Assembly (NCBI RefSeq): GCF_003946655.1
Contig: NZ_RHOV01000008.1
Location: forward strand, 1-64,000
From: Lapidilactobacillus achengensis
GTDB lineage: Bacteria > Bacillota > Bacilli > Lactobacillales > Lactobacillaceae
DNA: 64,000 nt
Direction of reading: 5' to 3'
Below the pieces are notes generated by a model. It was given only the letters and a program-made list of their open reading frames with translations. It was not told the origin of the DNA and searched no databases. The position numbers and the translations under genes are program-made. Position 1 is the first letter of the stretch. Each line of letters opens with the position of its first letter. Positions 26,458-35,316 of this stretch are shown piece by piece.

Positions 26458-26640
26458 GACACCCATCCTTTGAATTTCAGCCACCAGCATGTTAGTTGGG
26501 TTCCTGACTGACGACTGCCGCGAACTTCCCGCGGCTGGAAATGATTACCTCTATGATAGACGTGTTGATGGGATTCGTAAAGCAGCTCGTCAGATCAGAT
26601 CACCTGCTTAGTTTTGGTAATGTATTATAAAATCTGCTTA

Positions 26641-26670
26641 AAAAAAAGAACCCTTGTTGACCAAGGATTC
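26641..26670 (-). terminator. tRNA-Gly terminator
   Basis: On the minus strand, GAATCCTTG (26670-26662) pairs with CAAGGGTTC (26656-26648), followed by seven T's. Confidence 0.88.
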
Positions 26671-26676
26671 CAGCTA

Positions 26677-26747
26677 AGCGGGTGACGAGAATCGGACTCG
26701 CGACTTCAGCTTGGGAAGCTAATGTTTTACCACTAAACTACACCCGC
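26677..26747 (-). tRNA. tRNA-Gly (anticodon CCC)
   Basis: On the minus strand, acceptor GCGGGTG pairs with CACCCGC, discriminator T. The anticodon arm TTAGC-TTCCCAA-GCTGA gives CCC, reading GGG codons. It is a single tRNA with its own promoter and terminator. Confidence 0.93.
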
Positions 26748-26771
26748 ATCTCGTTAAAAACTACATATAAT

Positions 26772-26800
26772 ATCATATCGAATTTTGAGCGAGATTTCAA
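26772..26800 (-). promoter_or_regulatory. tRNA-Gly promoter
   Basis: On the minus strand, TTGAAA (26800-26795) and TATGAT (26777-26772) are 17 bases apart. Confidence 0.8.
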
Positions 26801-27038
26801 TAGTTTTTTGAAATCTACCGAAACAATTTCGTGACCGTCAAATTAGGTTTGCAGTTATTGGCCGAGTAGATGCCAGGTCAACTTGAGTTTACAACTTTTT
26901 CGTTGGTTTTCAGGTATTTTGGAATTTGCCGGCGTTGCCAAACGCTCGGTAGATTTGAGCGAAACAATACTGGCAGCGGTCAGCGGACGTCGTTGGCAGC
27001 CGAATTTATCCGGGCCATGGGGAACATGACTCAACTTC

Positions 27039-27066
27039 TTGAAAAAAAAAACACAAGGCGTATAAT
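27039..27066 (+). promoter_or_regulatory. Promoter of the secreted protein gene
   Basis: TTGAAA (27039-27044) and TATAAT (27061-27066) are 16 bases apart, giving a leader of about 130 bases. I see nothing else in 26801-27038. Confidence 0.78.
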
Positions 27067-27204
27067 TGGAAATATACAGAGACCAATGAATCTAAGTTGA
27101 AAATATCGGTATTTTTAATTCAAGGAAGTCTGGGATCAGCTACTTTACCAGAGAAATGTTCAGTTCATGAACAACGGGTTTTGCATAAAGGAGAGGTGCG
27201 GATC

Positions 27205-27945
27205 ATGAAGAAGACTAGCATGTATTTCGTCGGGGCCACAATGGCTGCCTTGGCGCTATTAGGTTTGGCGGGGCAACAAATGAGTCAACCACGGAGTCAA
27301 GCAACGACGACTAAGACGGTCTTGGCGACGAAAAAGAAGGTTAGCGCCAAGCAACGTAATCAAGCCTATTATGCTCATCCTCAAATTGAGGTGAAGCAGG
27401 ATCAACTTCTTTTACCTTATCCCAAGGATTTCGCTGGTTTTGTGGCGAAAGGTGAGTTGACGGTGACTGGCGTGGTCACGAAGTTACAGCCAGTCGTAGT
27501 GGCGAGTACTGCTTATACGTTAGCGACAGTTAAAGTTGAGCAAGTCCTAGCGGGAAGTGGCGCGACCGTTGAACAACAGATTCCTGTACTCTTCTCCGGC
27601 GGGGTCATCAGTAAGCGGACCTTACTGGCGGATGTGGCGACGAAGACGTTCATGACGGCTAAGACGGATGATACTCAGGTCACCGTTAAATACCCTGGGG
27701 ATCCATTGCCACAGATCGGTCAACAGTACGCGTTGGTTCTCAGTCAGGAAACGGCCGGCACCAATGGGCTTGCGACTGCGTTCTGGATGGCTAATTATGG
27801 CAGTAAGGGTATTTTCGTCAAGCACGGTGATCAATACCAGCGAGAAGCTCAAAGCACCAGCAGTTCTTCCGGCGCGACACATGATCTACAAGTCGCCGAG
27901 GATCAATTGATGAACGCGGGGATGACCAAGTTGAGCCAGCAATAA
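27205..27945 (+). CDS. Secreted or membrane-anchored protein of unknown function
   Basis: This 246-residue protein starts at the ATG at 27205, after AAAGGAGAGGTG; the same frame is open from 27097 but without a site. Residues 1-25 are a signal or anchor (M-K-K-T-S then a hydrophobic run A-A-L-A-L-L-G-L-A-G). There is no lipobox Cys. The rest is lysine/threonine-rich, then a beta-rich domain with G-Q-Q-Y-A-L-V-L near residue 175, the look of an extracellular OB- or Ig-like domain. A Ser-rich stretch precedes the C-terminal helix. I recognise no family. Confidence 0.7.
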   Translation: MKKTSMYFVGATMAALALLGLAGQQMSQPRSQATTTKTVLATKKKVSAKQRNQAYYAHPQIEVKQDQLLLPYPKDFAGFVAKGELTVTGVVTKLQPVVVASTAYTLATVKVEQVLAGSGATVEQQIPVLFSGGVISKRTLLADVATKTFMTAKTDDTQVTVKYPGDPLPQIGQQYALVLSQETAGTNGLATAFWMANYGSKGIFVKHGDQYQREAQSTSSSSGATHDLQVAEDQLMNAGMTKLSQQ

Positions 27946-28030
27946 CACTGGTCAGCACAGTGAGCTGTCTAAACCAGCGTGCCCCTGGTGATGACTGGAT
28001 CAAGGTTAGTCCAGTTTATTTCAGGTTGTG

Positions 28031-28060
28031 AAAAAGGCGTCCAAATTGGGCGTCTTTTTT
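28031..28060 (+). terminator. Terminator of the secreted protein gene
   Basis: AAAAAGGCGTCC (28031-28042) pairs with GGGCGTCTTTTT (28048-28059) through standard and G-T pairs, loop AAATT. Confidence 0.85.
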
Positions 28061-28097
28061 GTCGTTCATATTTGTCGTTCATATTTGTCGTTCATAT
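28059..28097. repeat. Three exact tandem copies of a 13-mer
   Basis: TTGTCGTTCATAT is repeated three times without change, starting in the T-run of the terminator. Confidence 0.95.
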
Positions 28098-28119
28098 TAT
28101 GGGCCACAGGAGCGACTGA

Positions 28120-28986
28120 TCAGTAGATTTCTGAAGCATCGGCTGGTAACTGGCGGATATGATCAAGAAAGCGGCGGCTATTGGTGGCTTCTTGCTGATC
28201 ATAAGTCAAGTCCAGCTGCTGGCTCAACTGGCCGGCGACTTCTTGGAAGAGATCGCACATGACCGTTACAGCTGACCAGACAGCCGCAACATCGCCGGTC
28301 GCGTAAGTGGCGAGAAAGCACTGATAAACCGCAGTTGGCAAAAGTTGGCGGTAATATTTGCCATTTTTGCCCACACTGATCTGAAAATCATGAGCCGCGC
28401 CGATCTGCCAATTCAAGATCTGCTTCAACATTGGCCGGACGTTGAAGTCCAGCATATCCAAAACGTAGGGGAGTTCTTGGCGCCACAAACCCTTAGCCAC
28501 ATTATTCAAGCACCACCAGAATTCATTGCAGGTTCCCCGAAATTCGGCGTTGCTGGGGCGCTGCACCCAATAACGTTGGTCCGTCAATTCGGTCGGTTGA
28601 GGCAAGCAATGATCCTTATCCAAAAGGATCTGATACATTTCCAGATTATTCAGGGCGTTGTTGAGTGTACGAACATGCAAATCCAGGCGATTGCCATCTG
28701 CGAATTGGATCAACCAGCCGTACGCATCGGCGGCTTCCGCTAGTGGAAAGTAGGCGTTGTCGTCAGGAAGTTGCCAATAAAGCCGCGGACCAAACTGATC
28801 CAACCAAGCCTGATCTTGATAAAATGGTTTGATGTCGTCAACCACATAAGCAATATCATAATCTTGGAAGATATCTTTAGGAACACTGGGATTCACTCGG
28901 GAACCCTCCAAATAAACGGCCCGGATCCGCGAGTCGGTTTGGGCCTTTTTTAAAATCAAAGCAAACATTTCAGTTGATGAACGCAT
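28120..28986 (-). CDS. ANT(6)-like nucleotidyltransferase (aminoglycoside adenylyltransferase family)
   Basis: This 288-residue protein begins at the ATG at 28986, with AAAGGAT seven bases before; the upstream ATG at 29016 has no site. The nucleotidyltransferase core is G-S-R-V-N-P near residue 26, then D-I-F-Q-D-Y-D-I-A-Y, giving the metal-binding D-x-D pair, and F-A-D-G-N-R-L-D-L-H further on. Length and layout match the streptomycin 6-adenylyltransferase family (AadE/AadK). Chromosomal members often give little resistance, so the natural substrate is open. Confidence 0.85.
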   Translation of the reverse strand: MRSSTEMFALILKKAQTDSRIRAVYLEGSRVNPSVPKDIFQDYDIAYVVDDIKPFYQDQAWLDQFGPRLYWQLPDDNAYFPLAEAADAYGWLIQFADGNRLDLHVRTLNNALNNLEMYQILLDKDHCLPQPTELTDQRYWVQRPSNAEFRGTCNEFWWCLNNVAKGLWRQELPYVLDMLDFNVRPMLKQILNWQIGAAHDFQISVGKNGKYYRQLLPTAVYQCFLATYATGDVAAVWSAVTVMCDLFQEVAGQLSQQLDLTYDQQEATNSRRFLDHIRQLPADASEIY

Positions 28987-29120
28987 TTTACTATCCTTTC
29001 TATATCCTATTCCCAAAATTCTATTCTCAAAAATGGAAAATAACTAAAACACACAATTCCAGCTCAAAAACTTTTTGCGGTCTCATTTTGAGGTGGGTTT
29101 ATTTTTGTTCAAGTGAAAAT

Positions 29121-29149
29121 AAAAAGACCTCTAAAATAAATTAGAGGTC
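29121..29149 (-). terminator. tRNA-Leu terminator
   Basis: On the minus strand, GACCTCTAA (29149-29141) pairs with TTAGAGGTC (29134-29126), then TTTTTATTTT. Confidence 0.88.
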
Positions 29150-29219
29150 CTAGTCAGGTCTTGATATCAACAGCCGTTCAGCAAAATTAATGACTAGAGC
29201 GCCGAGATATCGTTGAAAA

Positions 29220-29303
29220 TGCCGCTGGCAGGAGTCGAACCTGTACACCCGTGAGGATACAGCGACCTGAACGCTGCGCGTCTGCCAATTCCGCCACAGC
29301 GGC
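29220..29303 (-). tRNA. tRNA-Leu (anticodon CAG)
   Basis: On the minus strand, acceptor GCCGCTG pairs with CAGCGGC, discriminator A. The anticodon arm CAGCG-TTCAGGT-CGCTG gives CAG. A long variable arm is present, as expected for Leu. Confidence 0.93.
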
Positions 29304-29687
29304 AACAACACTATTTATTTTACCAGAAAATAAGAAAAAGGGAAGAACAAATTTGAACTTTTTCCAATAGTTGGTGTTTTTCTAGTCTGTATCTCCGCTG
29401 GGCCTTGTTCTGATTCGCTTTGTTCGTTGTCGCTTGCGGGTGGCAGCTAGGTCGGTCATGTCAAGGCCAATTAGCTTTTACTGATAAAAATTCATATTTG
29501 GCTAATGATTATTCATATTTACTTACTGATTTCATCACGGATCGCCCGCCAAAGTTTCGCAACTGAAGCGTAATCTTGATAACAACTTAGCCGTGAGCGC
29601 CTTGCTTTCACGGCCGATCGTCTGTTGAACTGTGTCAATGCGGGCGACCGCGTGACTTGCGGAAATAATGAATGGAGTGCAATCCAG
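29304..29687. other. Gene-free stretch before the ABC/ligase operon
   Basis: I see no gene or RNA. Two near copies of ATTCATATTT about 25 bases apart (near 29489 and 29511) are the only repeats I noted; an operator is possible but unsupported. Confidence 0.4.
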
Positions 29688-30521
29688 ATGGAAAATACAG
29701 CAGTTTTAAATAAAACACATTCCCTTGATTCACAGCTAAAGCGCCCTCGCTGGCGACAAATCTCGTGGCAAAAAGTGTTGCCTTGGATCGTGCCGTTGAC
29801 GCTGCTGGTGACTTGGCAAGCGGTGGTCAGTTTCGGTTGGGTCGCCAGTAGCACCTTGCCTTCACCGTTGGCGGTGATTCAAGACGGCATTGGTCTGATC
29901 GTTGATGGCACCTTGCCGAAGAATATTAGTATCAGCCTGTATCGGGCCACAATGGGGCTGTTGATTGGTGGCAGCATCGGTTTTCTCCTAGGTTTTGTTA
30001 ATGGGTTATCGACCCACATGCGCGCCTTGACCGACAGTTCGATTCAAATGTTGCGTAATATTCCCCACCTATCGCTGATTCCCGTGGTTATTTTGACCTT
30101 GGGGATCGGTGAGATCGCGAAGATTTCTCTGGTGGCGGTCGGGGTCATGTTTCCCGTTTACATCAATACTTTCCACGGGATTCGGTCCGTTGATCCGGAA
30201 TTGATCGAAATGGGCCGCTCTTATGGCTTGTCCCGCCAGGCGCTCTTTACGAAGATTATTTTCCCCGGCGCTTTGCCGACGATCCTGATGGGCTTGCGTT
30301 ATGCCCTAGGCGTGATGTGGACGACTTTGATCGTTGCCGAGACGATGGCCGCGGATTCGGGGATCGGCTACATGGCCACCAATGCCCAGAACTTCATGGA
30401 TATGGAAACGATTTTGTTATGTATTGTCATTTACGCGCTGTTGGGCAAAGTGTCCGATTTGATCGCGAAGAATATTGAAACGCTGGCCCTAGGCTGGCAA
30501 CAGCAGAAAGGAGTTCATTGA
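29688..30521 (+). CDS. ABC importer permease, sulfonate/taurine (SsuC/TauC) type
   Basis: This 277-residue permease has about six helices. It starts at the ATG at 29688 with GGAGTG nine bases before. The coupling loop reads I-R-S-V-D-P-E-L-I-E-M-G-R-S-Y-G and F-P-G-A-L-P, the classic form of the nitrate/sulfonate/taurine class. It is followed one base later by its ATPase, while the matching binding protein is the last gene of the operon (34029-35009), separated by an acyltransferase and a ligase. The substrate in this class may be an alkanesulfonate, taurine, a thiamine precursor or an aromatic acid. Confidence 0.88.
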   Translation: MENTAVLNKTHSLDSQLKRPRWRQISWQKVLPWIVPLTLLVTWQAVVSFGWVASSTLPSPLAVIQDGIGLIVDGTLPKNISISLYRATMGLLIGGSIGFLLGFVNGLSTHMRALTDSSIQMLRNIPHLSLIPVVILTLGIGEIAKISLVAVGVMFPVYINTFHGIRSVDPELIEMGRSYGLSRQALFTKIIFPGALPTILMGLRYALGVMWTTLIVAETMAADSGIGYMATNAQNFMDMETILLCIVIYALLGKVSDLIAKNIETLALGWQQQKGVH

Positions 30522-30522
30522 T

Positions 30523-31221
30523 TTGACTGAAACAATGTTGACCGTTAGCCAATTAACGAAGAAATACGCCGATAAAACCGCGCTCAGCAACGCCAATCTT
30601 CAAATCGACCAAGGTGAATTCGTCGCCTTAGTGGGGATGAGTGGCGGTGGCAAAAGTACGCTTCTGCGCTTGATCGCGGGTTTGGAGGAACCAACAAGCG
30701 GTGTGTTGACCTTCGCCGGTGGTCGTCCGGTAATTCGGGTGATGTTTCAAAATGATCGGCTCCTGCCATGGATGACGGTGTTGCAAAATGTCACCTTTAA
30801 ACAGCAGGCCAAGTCGCTGCAACAGCAGGGCCAAAAGATGCTGGCTCTGGTTGGTTTGGCGGACTTCACCGATGTTTATCCAGCGCAATTATCCGGCGGT
30901 CAGAAGCAGCGAGTCGCGTTGGCCCGCGCTTTGATGGCGCGGCCACAGCTGCTCTTGCTGGATGAGCCTTTAGGCGCGCTTGATGCGTTGACGCGGCGGA
31001 ACATGCAGGATCTGATCTTGTCTGTCTGTCAACGCCAACAATTGACCACGATCTTAGTGACCCATGATGTTCAAGAAGCGGCGCGGATGGCGGATCGGAT
31101 CGTGGTCATCAAGGACCACACCAACTTATATGAAGAGCGGGTCCGCGATCATCAAGATCCGGCTGAGGTGGCGATCGTCGCCGAGCGGGTGCTTCAGGAG
31201 ATCGTAGGTGAGGCCAGTTGA
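30523..31221 (+). CDS. ABC importer ATP-binding protein, SsuB/TauB type
   Basis: This 232-residue ATPase has Walker A G-M-S-G-G-G-K-S-T near residue 38, signature L-S-G-G-Q-K-Q-R near 125, Walker B L-L-L-L-D-E-P-L-G-A-L-D near 145 and a H-loop H-D-V-Q-E-A. The start is a TTG after AAAGGAG; an ATG four codons on is the alternative. It is the energy unit for the preceding permease. Its stop codon overlaps the start of the acyltransferase gene, so transport and acyl transfer are co-expressed. Confidence 0.9.
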   Translation: MTETMLTVSQLTKKYADKTALSNANLQIDQGEFVALVGMSGGGKSTLLRLIAGLEEPTSGVLTFAGGRPVIRVMFQNDRLLPWMTVLQNVTFKQQAKSLQQQGQKMLALVGLADFTDVYPAQLSGGQKQRVALARALMARPQLLLLDEPLGALDALTRRNMQDLILSVCQRQQLTTILVTHDVQEAARMADRIVVIKDHTNLYEERVRDHQDPAEVAIVAERVLQEIVGEAS

Positions 31222-32501
31222 TGGTGTCCTCCACAACGCGCAACCAGCGCTGGGCTAGCGGTGTGCCGGCTAATGGGGCTGGAGTCGCCCCCACGGTTGG
31301 TCAACAGACGGACGCTGCCAGCAAGGCCCAACGTCCTTATTTGCACGAAGTTGACTTGATGCGGATCATTTTTATTTTCGGTGTCTTATTGAACCATACC
31401 ACCTCGGTCTTCTCGCAGAATATGGCGGCTGGTTCCGCCGGTCAACTGTTTCTCCACGCGACTCATTTATCATTGCATTTCACGCGGATGGGATTCATGT
31501 TCATGACTGGCGTGGTCCTATTCTTGAATTATTACCGCCGGACAAACACGAATTGGTGGACGTTCTGGCGTAAACGCTACAGTAGCGTGGGGATCCCTTA
31601 TCTCGCCTGGAATGCGATCCTTTTGGCCATCACCTTGGCGGGAACGACCGCGGGCCTAACTGGCGCTGATTTCTGGTCGGGGTTCAAATCCGCGGTGCTT
31701 CATGGCAATCGCTTCTATTTATATTATGTCTTCGTGATTTTCCAATTGTATTTGGTGTTTCCTTTGCTGGTGAAGTTGTTTCAACGCTTGGCAGACCATC
31801 ATGAGCAAATCTTGTTGGTGAGTTTCCTCTTACAATTGGTGCTGGTCACCTTGATCAAATATTGGTTGCCCGGTGTTGACCGCTCAGGCTGGCCCTATCT
31901 TTTCCGGGCTTATGGCATGAATTTATTGACTTACCAATTCTATTTCGTCGCTGGCGCCTATACCGCGATCCATTATCAAGCAGTGGTCACGCTTTTAAAG
32001 CGGTATGCTCGTCGCGTTTATTGGGCCGCTGGCGGTGGCGCTTTGGCAACAGTTGGTTTGTATTTCTTCAATCGCCGCGTGCTAGGCCTTAGTTACGCCA
32101 AAGCTGTCGAGATCCATCAACCGCTGATGATGCTTTACGCCGTGATCATGGTGGCTTTTGTTTTCCTGATCGGGCTGAAATACGCCGAGAAACGGTCGCA
32201 GTTAAGTGAAACAGTGACTACGGGGATTCATTTGTCCGCGCGGGTCGCCTTTGGGATCTACTTGGTCCAAACCATCCCTTTAATATTGCTTCGCGGCGTG
32301 TTGACCTACTTGGCTTATACGCCCAGCTGGTTGCTATTACTGTTATTACCCCTTGGTTATTTATTTGTTCTAGGCGGTTCATTTGGCTTAGCTTACTTCT
32401 GTTATCGGGTGACACCTTTCGGGTATTTGATCGGCCGTCCCCAGAAGTTGAAGTTTCTCGCCAAGTTCCGCCGCAAGAAAGGAGTTCCCGCGCATGACTG
32501 A
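31221..32501 (+). CDS. Membrane acyltransferase, acyltransferase-3 (OafA-like) type
   Basis: This 426-residue protein has about ten helices and the family start motif E-V-D-L-M-R-I-I-F-I-F-G-V-L-L-N-H near residues 42-58, with the conserved Arg and the catalytic His. The next conserved Arg and membrane segments (F-T-R-M-G-F-M-F-M-T-G-V-V-L-F) follow. Such proteins move an acyl group from a carrier to a sugar or polymer at the cell surface. The ATG at 31221 overlaps the ATPase stop. It overlaps the acyl-CoA ligase by eight bases, which suggests the ligase supplies its acyl donor. Confidence 0.85.
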   Translation: MVSSTTRNQRWASGVPANGAGVAPTVGQQTDAASKAQRPYLHEVDLMRIIFIFGVLLNHTTSVFSQNMAAGSAGQLFLHATHLSLHFTRMGFMFMTGVVLFLNYYRRTNTNWWTFWRKRYSSVGIPYLAWNAILLAITLAGTTAGLTGADFWSGFKSAVLHGNRFYLYYVFVIFQLYLVFPLLVKLFQRLADHHEQILLVSFLLQLVLVTLIKYWLPGVDRSGWPYLFRAYGMNLLTYQFYFVAGAYTAIHYQAVVTLLKRYARRVYWAAGGGALATVGLYFFNRRVLGLSYAKAVEIHQPLMMLYAVIMVAFVFLIGLKYAEKRSQLSETVTTGIHLSARVAFGIYLVQTIPLILLRGVLTYLAYTPSWLLLLLLPLGYLFVLGGSFGLAYFCYRVTPFGYLIGRPQKLKFLAKFRRKKGVPAHD

Positions 32502-34029
32502 ATTAAATGATGTTTTACAAAAACAATTAGAAGAATTTCCCCAACGGTCACTTTTGAAAGATGTGGCGGCCACAGATTGGTTGACTGGGGCTGATGTGGC
32601 CGCCGACGTGGCTCAACTGACGTCCGACTTCGCCGCTCAAAAAATTGGTTATCAAGATCAAATCGTCCTGACGTTAGGCAACCACGCGGTCTATCCGGAA
32701 TTGATGCAAGCGCTGTGGGCGCGAGGAATCATTGCCCATCCGCTTTCCAACACGACTCCGGTTGAAGAATTGGTGCGTGATTGGCAGGCTCATGATTACG
32801 CCGCGGCGATTGTGGAACCAGAATTGGTGGCGGGTGTGAGCGAGCGCTTGGGCCTGCAACCGATTGAACTTCACTTGCGATCGACGGACTCGCTGTGGCT
32901 TTTGCCGAATTTCGCGAAGTTGGTTTTTCGCGATGTGGCACCGACGGGAACGGTGCGGCCCACGGACCTGGCCTTGATCTTGAACACGTCAGGGACGACC
33001 GGTAAGCCGAAGCGGGTTGGGTTGACCCAACAAATGATCATCAACGAGGCCCACCACAATGTGGCCAGTCAACAAATGACCGCCGCTGATACCGTCTTGG
33101 TCACCATGCCTTTGTTTCACATCAACGCCCAAGTGATGTCGGTGTTGTCAATGCGCTTGGCCGGTGGCAAAATTGTGATCGCGCCGAAATTCAGCGCCTC
33201 TCATTACTGGCAACAATTGGCTGAAAATGAGGTCACTTGGTCGGCGGTGGTTCCAACGATCATCACGATCTTACTCTTGAACCCGGCGGCCAATCAACAA
33301 TATTTGAAATATCGGGATCAATTACGCCTGCGCTTTGTTCGCAGCTCTTCTTTTGCCTTACCACAAGATAAATTCATCGCCTTTCAAAATCGTTTCAAAA
33401 CAAAAGTCTTGGAAGGTTATGGTCTGACCGAATCCGCCAGTCAGGCGACGATCAATCCGCTGGACGCGCCGAAAATCGGCTCGGCGGGGAAACCTTGTGG
33501 AACGGAACTGACGATTTATCACGACGGCCAATTTACCAACAAGCCGCAAGTTACTGGGAAAATCGCGCTTCGTGGTGACCATGTGATCACTGATTATTTG
33601 GATTCTCATCAGGAATCTTTCAAGGATGGCTGGTTTTTGACCGGGGATCTGGGTTATCTGGACCAGGATGGCTATCTATTCATCAATGGTCGCAGTAAAG
33701 AAATGATCAGTCGCGGCGGCGAGAAAGTTGCCCCGAATCATGTTGAAGCGGTTTTGAATGAATTGGACCTTCTTGCCGCGGTAGTCATTGTGGGTCTGCC
33801 AGATGAAATCTATGGCGAGGCGGTCACTGCCGTGGTGGTTTTGCGGGCAGGGGTCAGCGAGACCGTGGCGACGCATGCAATCAAGGCTTATGCCGCGAAG
33901 CATTTAGCTCGTTTCGAGCGGCCAACCTTGATTTATTATCAACAGGAGTTGCCCCGTAATTCAATTGGCAAGGTTGTTCGGGGTCAATTGCGCGCGCAGT
34001 TATTAGCATCAATGGCCGGAGGTGCCTAA
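32494..34029 (+). CDS. AMP-forming acyl-CoA ligase
   Basis: This 511-residue ANL-superfamily enzyme activates a carboxylic acid with ATP and passes it to CoA or another thiol. The P-loop is L-N-T-S-G-T-T-G-K-P-K near residue 167, then G-Y-G-L-T-E-S-A near 309, the T-G-D-L-G-Y motif near 377, the hinge G-R-S-K-E-M-I, and the C-terminal P-R-N-S-I-G-K with the catalytic Lys. AAAGGAG precedes the ATG. Overall it resembles the oxalyl/malonyl/short-chain acyl-CoA ligase branch, but substrate residues cannot be read reliably. No beta-oxidation genes are near. Confidence 0.88.
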   Translation: MTELNDVLQKQLEEFPQRSLLKDVAATDWLTGADVAADVAQLTSDFAAQKIGYQDQIVLTLGNHAVYPELMQALWARGIIAHPLSNTTPVEELVRDWQAHDYAAAIVEPELVAGVSERLGLQPIELHLRSTDSLWLLPNFAKLVFRDVAPTGTVRPTDLALILNTSGTTGKPKRVGLTQQMIINEAHHNVASQQMTAADTVLVTMPLFHINAQVMSVLSMRLAGGKIVIAPKFSASHYWQQLAENEVTWSAVVPTIITILLLNPAANQQYLKYRDQLRLRFVRSSSFALPQDKFIAFQNRFKTKVLEGYGLTESASQATINPLDAPKIGSAGKPCGTELTIYHDGQFTNKPQVTGKIALRGDHVITDYLDSHQESFKDGWFLTGDLGYLDQDGYLFINGRSKEMISRGGEKVAPNHVEAVLNELDLLAAVVIVGLPDEIYGEAVTAVVVLRAGVSETVATHAIKAYAAKHLARFERPTLIYYQQELPRNSIGKVVRGQLRAQLLASMAGGA

Positions 34030-35009
34030 TGCAACGGAAAACACGACAAATTTTACTTGGCTTCTTCTTGGCGATCTGGCTGGTTGTTGCTGGTTTTGGT
34101 TATCGCCAATTACATACGACGAGCACCGGCCTGACGAAAATCGTCCTAGGCTATCAAAAGTCCGATCCTTTCGATATTGCCCGTCAACGCGGAGTTTTCG
34201 CCAAGAAAATGAAGGCGAAAGGCTACAAAGTCGTTTGGAAGGAATTTCAGGATGGCACCGCGCTGATGCAGGCGCTGAAATCAGGCGCCGTTGATTATGC
34301 CCGCACCGGCGATACGCCACCGGTCACCAGCCAAGCTGCCGGGGTCGATTTGGTTTATATCGCCTCGGGCTCTTCGAAAGCGAAGGGGTCAGCCGTTCTG
34401 GTACCCGCGAACTCAAAGATCACCTCGATCCAAGCGTTGAAAGGCAAACGGGTCGCCTACACCAAAGGCACGATTTCCCACTATTTATTGCTCAGCGCGC
34501 TGGAAAAGGCGGGGATGAGTTCCACGGATATCACCTGGGTCAACTTGACGAACTCCGCGGCCAGTGTGGCTTTTGCTCAAGGGAAAGTTGACGCTTGGGC
34601 GACTTGGGATCCAATGACCGCCACGGCGCAAGTCAATCAAGGCGCCAAGATTCTCTTCAATGGGACTGGTGGCGTGACCAACAGCCGCGATTTCATTCTC
34701 TCTACCAGCACCTTTGCTAAGAACAATACCGAAGTTTCGCAATATTTATTGGAATACCTCCAAGACGACATGACCTGGGCCAACGAACACCAGACCAAAC
34801 TGATCAGCATGCTAAGCGAGCAATTGGGGCTTTCCAAAACAATCGTGAAGAAAATGGTGACGCGGCGTTCTTACGCCATGACCGCCATGACCAGCGCCGT
34901 CGTCAAGGAGCAGCAACGGATCGCCGACCTGTTCTACGATGAGGGGCTGATCACCAAGCAAATCACCGTCAGTGACGCGGTGATCGCCGTCAGCGCGGCC
35001 AGCGATTAA
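34029..35009 (+). CDS. ABC importer substrate-binding protein, SsuA/TauA-like
   Basis: This 326-residue binding protein has an N-terminal hydrophobic segment (residues 9-25) and no lipobox, so it is secreted or membrane-anchored by an uncleaved helix. The mature part matches the SsuA/TauA/ThiY fold: I-V-L-G-Y-Q-K-S-D-P-F near residue 37, then Q-D-G-T-A-L-M-Q-A-L, R-T-G-D-T-P-P, G-K-R-V-A-Y-T-K-G-T and D-A-W-A-T-W-D-P. These are signatures of the aliphatic-sulfonate binding group. Its start overlaps the ligase stop (TAATG), so it belongs to the same operon as the permease 3.5 kb upstream. Confidence 0.88.
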   Translation: MQRKTRQILLGFFLAIWLVVAGFGYRQLHTTSTGLTKIVLGYQKSDPFDIARQRGVFAKKMKAKGYKVVWKEFQDGTALMQALKSGAVDYARTGDTPPVTSQAAGVDLVYIASGSSKAKGSAVLVPANSKITSIQALKGKRVAYTKGTISHYLLLSALEKAGMSSTDITWVNLTNSAASVAFAQGKVDAWATWDPMTATAQVNQGAKILFNGTGGVTNSRDFILSTSTFAKNNTEVSQYLLEYLQDDMTWANEHQTKLISMLSEQLGLSKTIVKKMVTRRSYAMTAMTSAVVKEQQRIADLFYDEGLITKQITVSDAVIAVSAASD

Positions 35010-35095
35010 GTCGTTGCCACCTAGTGTTGACGCAACCCTGCGCCGCCGCGCTGTGAAGTGAAGTTGATCAATGTCAGCGGGCGTCGTTGCCACCT

Positions 35096-35126
35096 AGCCG
35101 GTCCACTTGGACTGGCTATTTTTTTG
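35096..35126 (+). terminator. Terminator of the ABC/ligase operon
   Basis: AGCCGGTCC (35096-35104) pairs with GGACTGGCT (35109-35117), followed by ATTTTTTTG. A 15-base direct repeat GTCGTTGCCACCTAG lies at 35011-35025 and 35083-35097. Confidence 0.82.
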
Positions 35127-35316
35127 TTGGCGGGCGTCCAAGTTAGCGCCCGCCGCGAACGCGCTGGCTTTGCCCGGGCTTTTTCGAAGATGTGTGACGG
35201 GCATGGCTAGGATGTTCCCGGTCTTCGTGTTAAAATAGACTCACATGTTTCAGCCGTTTCAACGATTTGCTTCAACGATTTAGGTGTCGTGACAATTTGA
35301 GAATGGGGTGGAAGAA

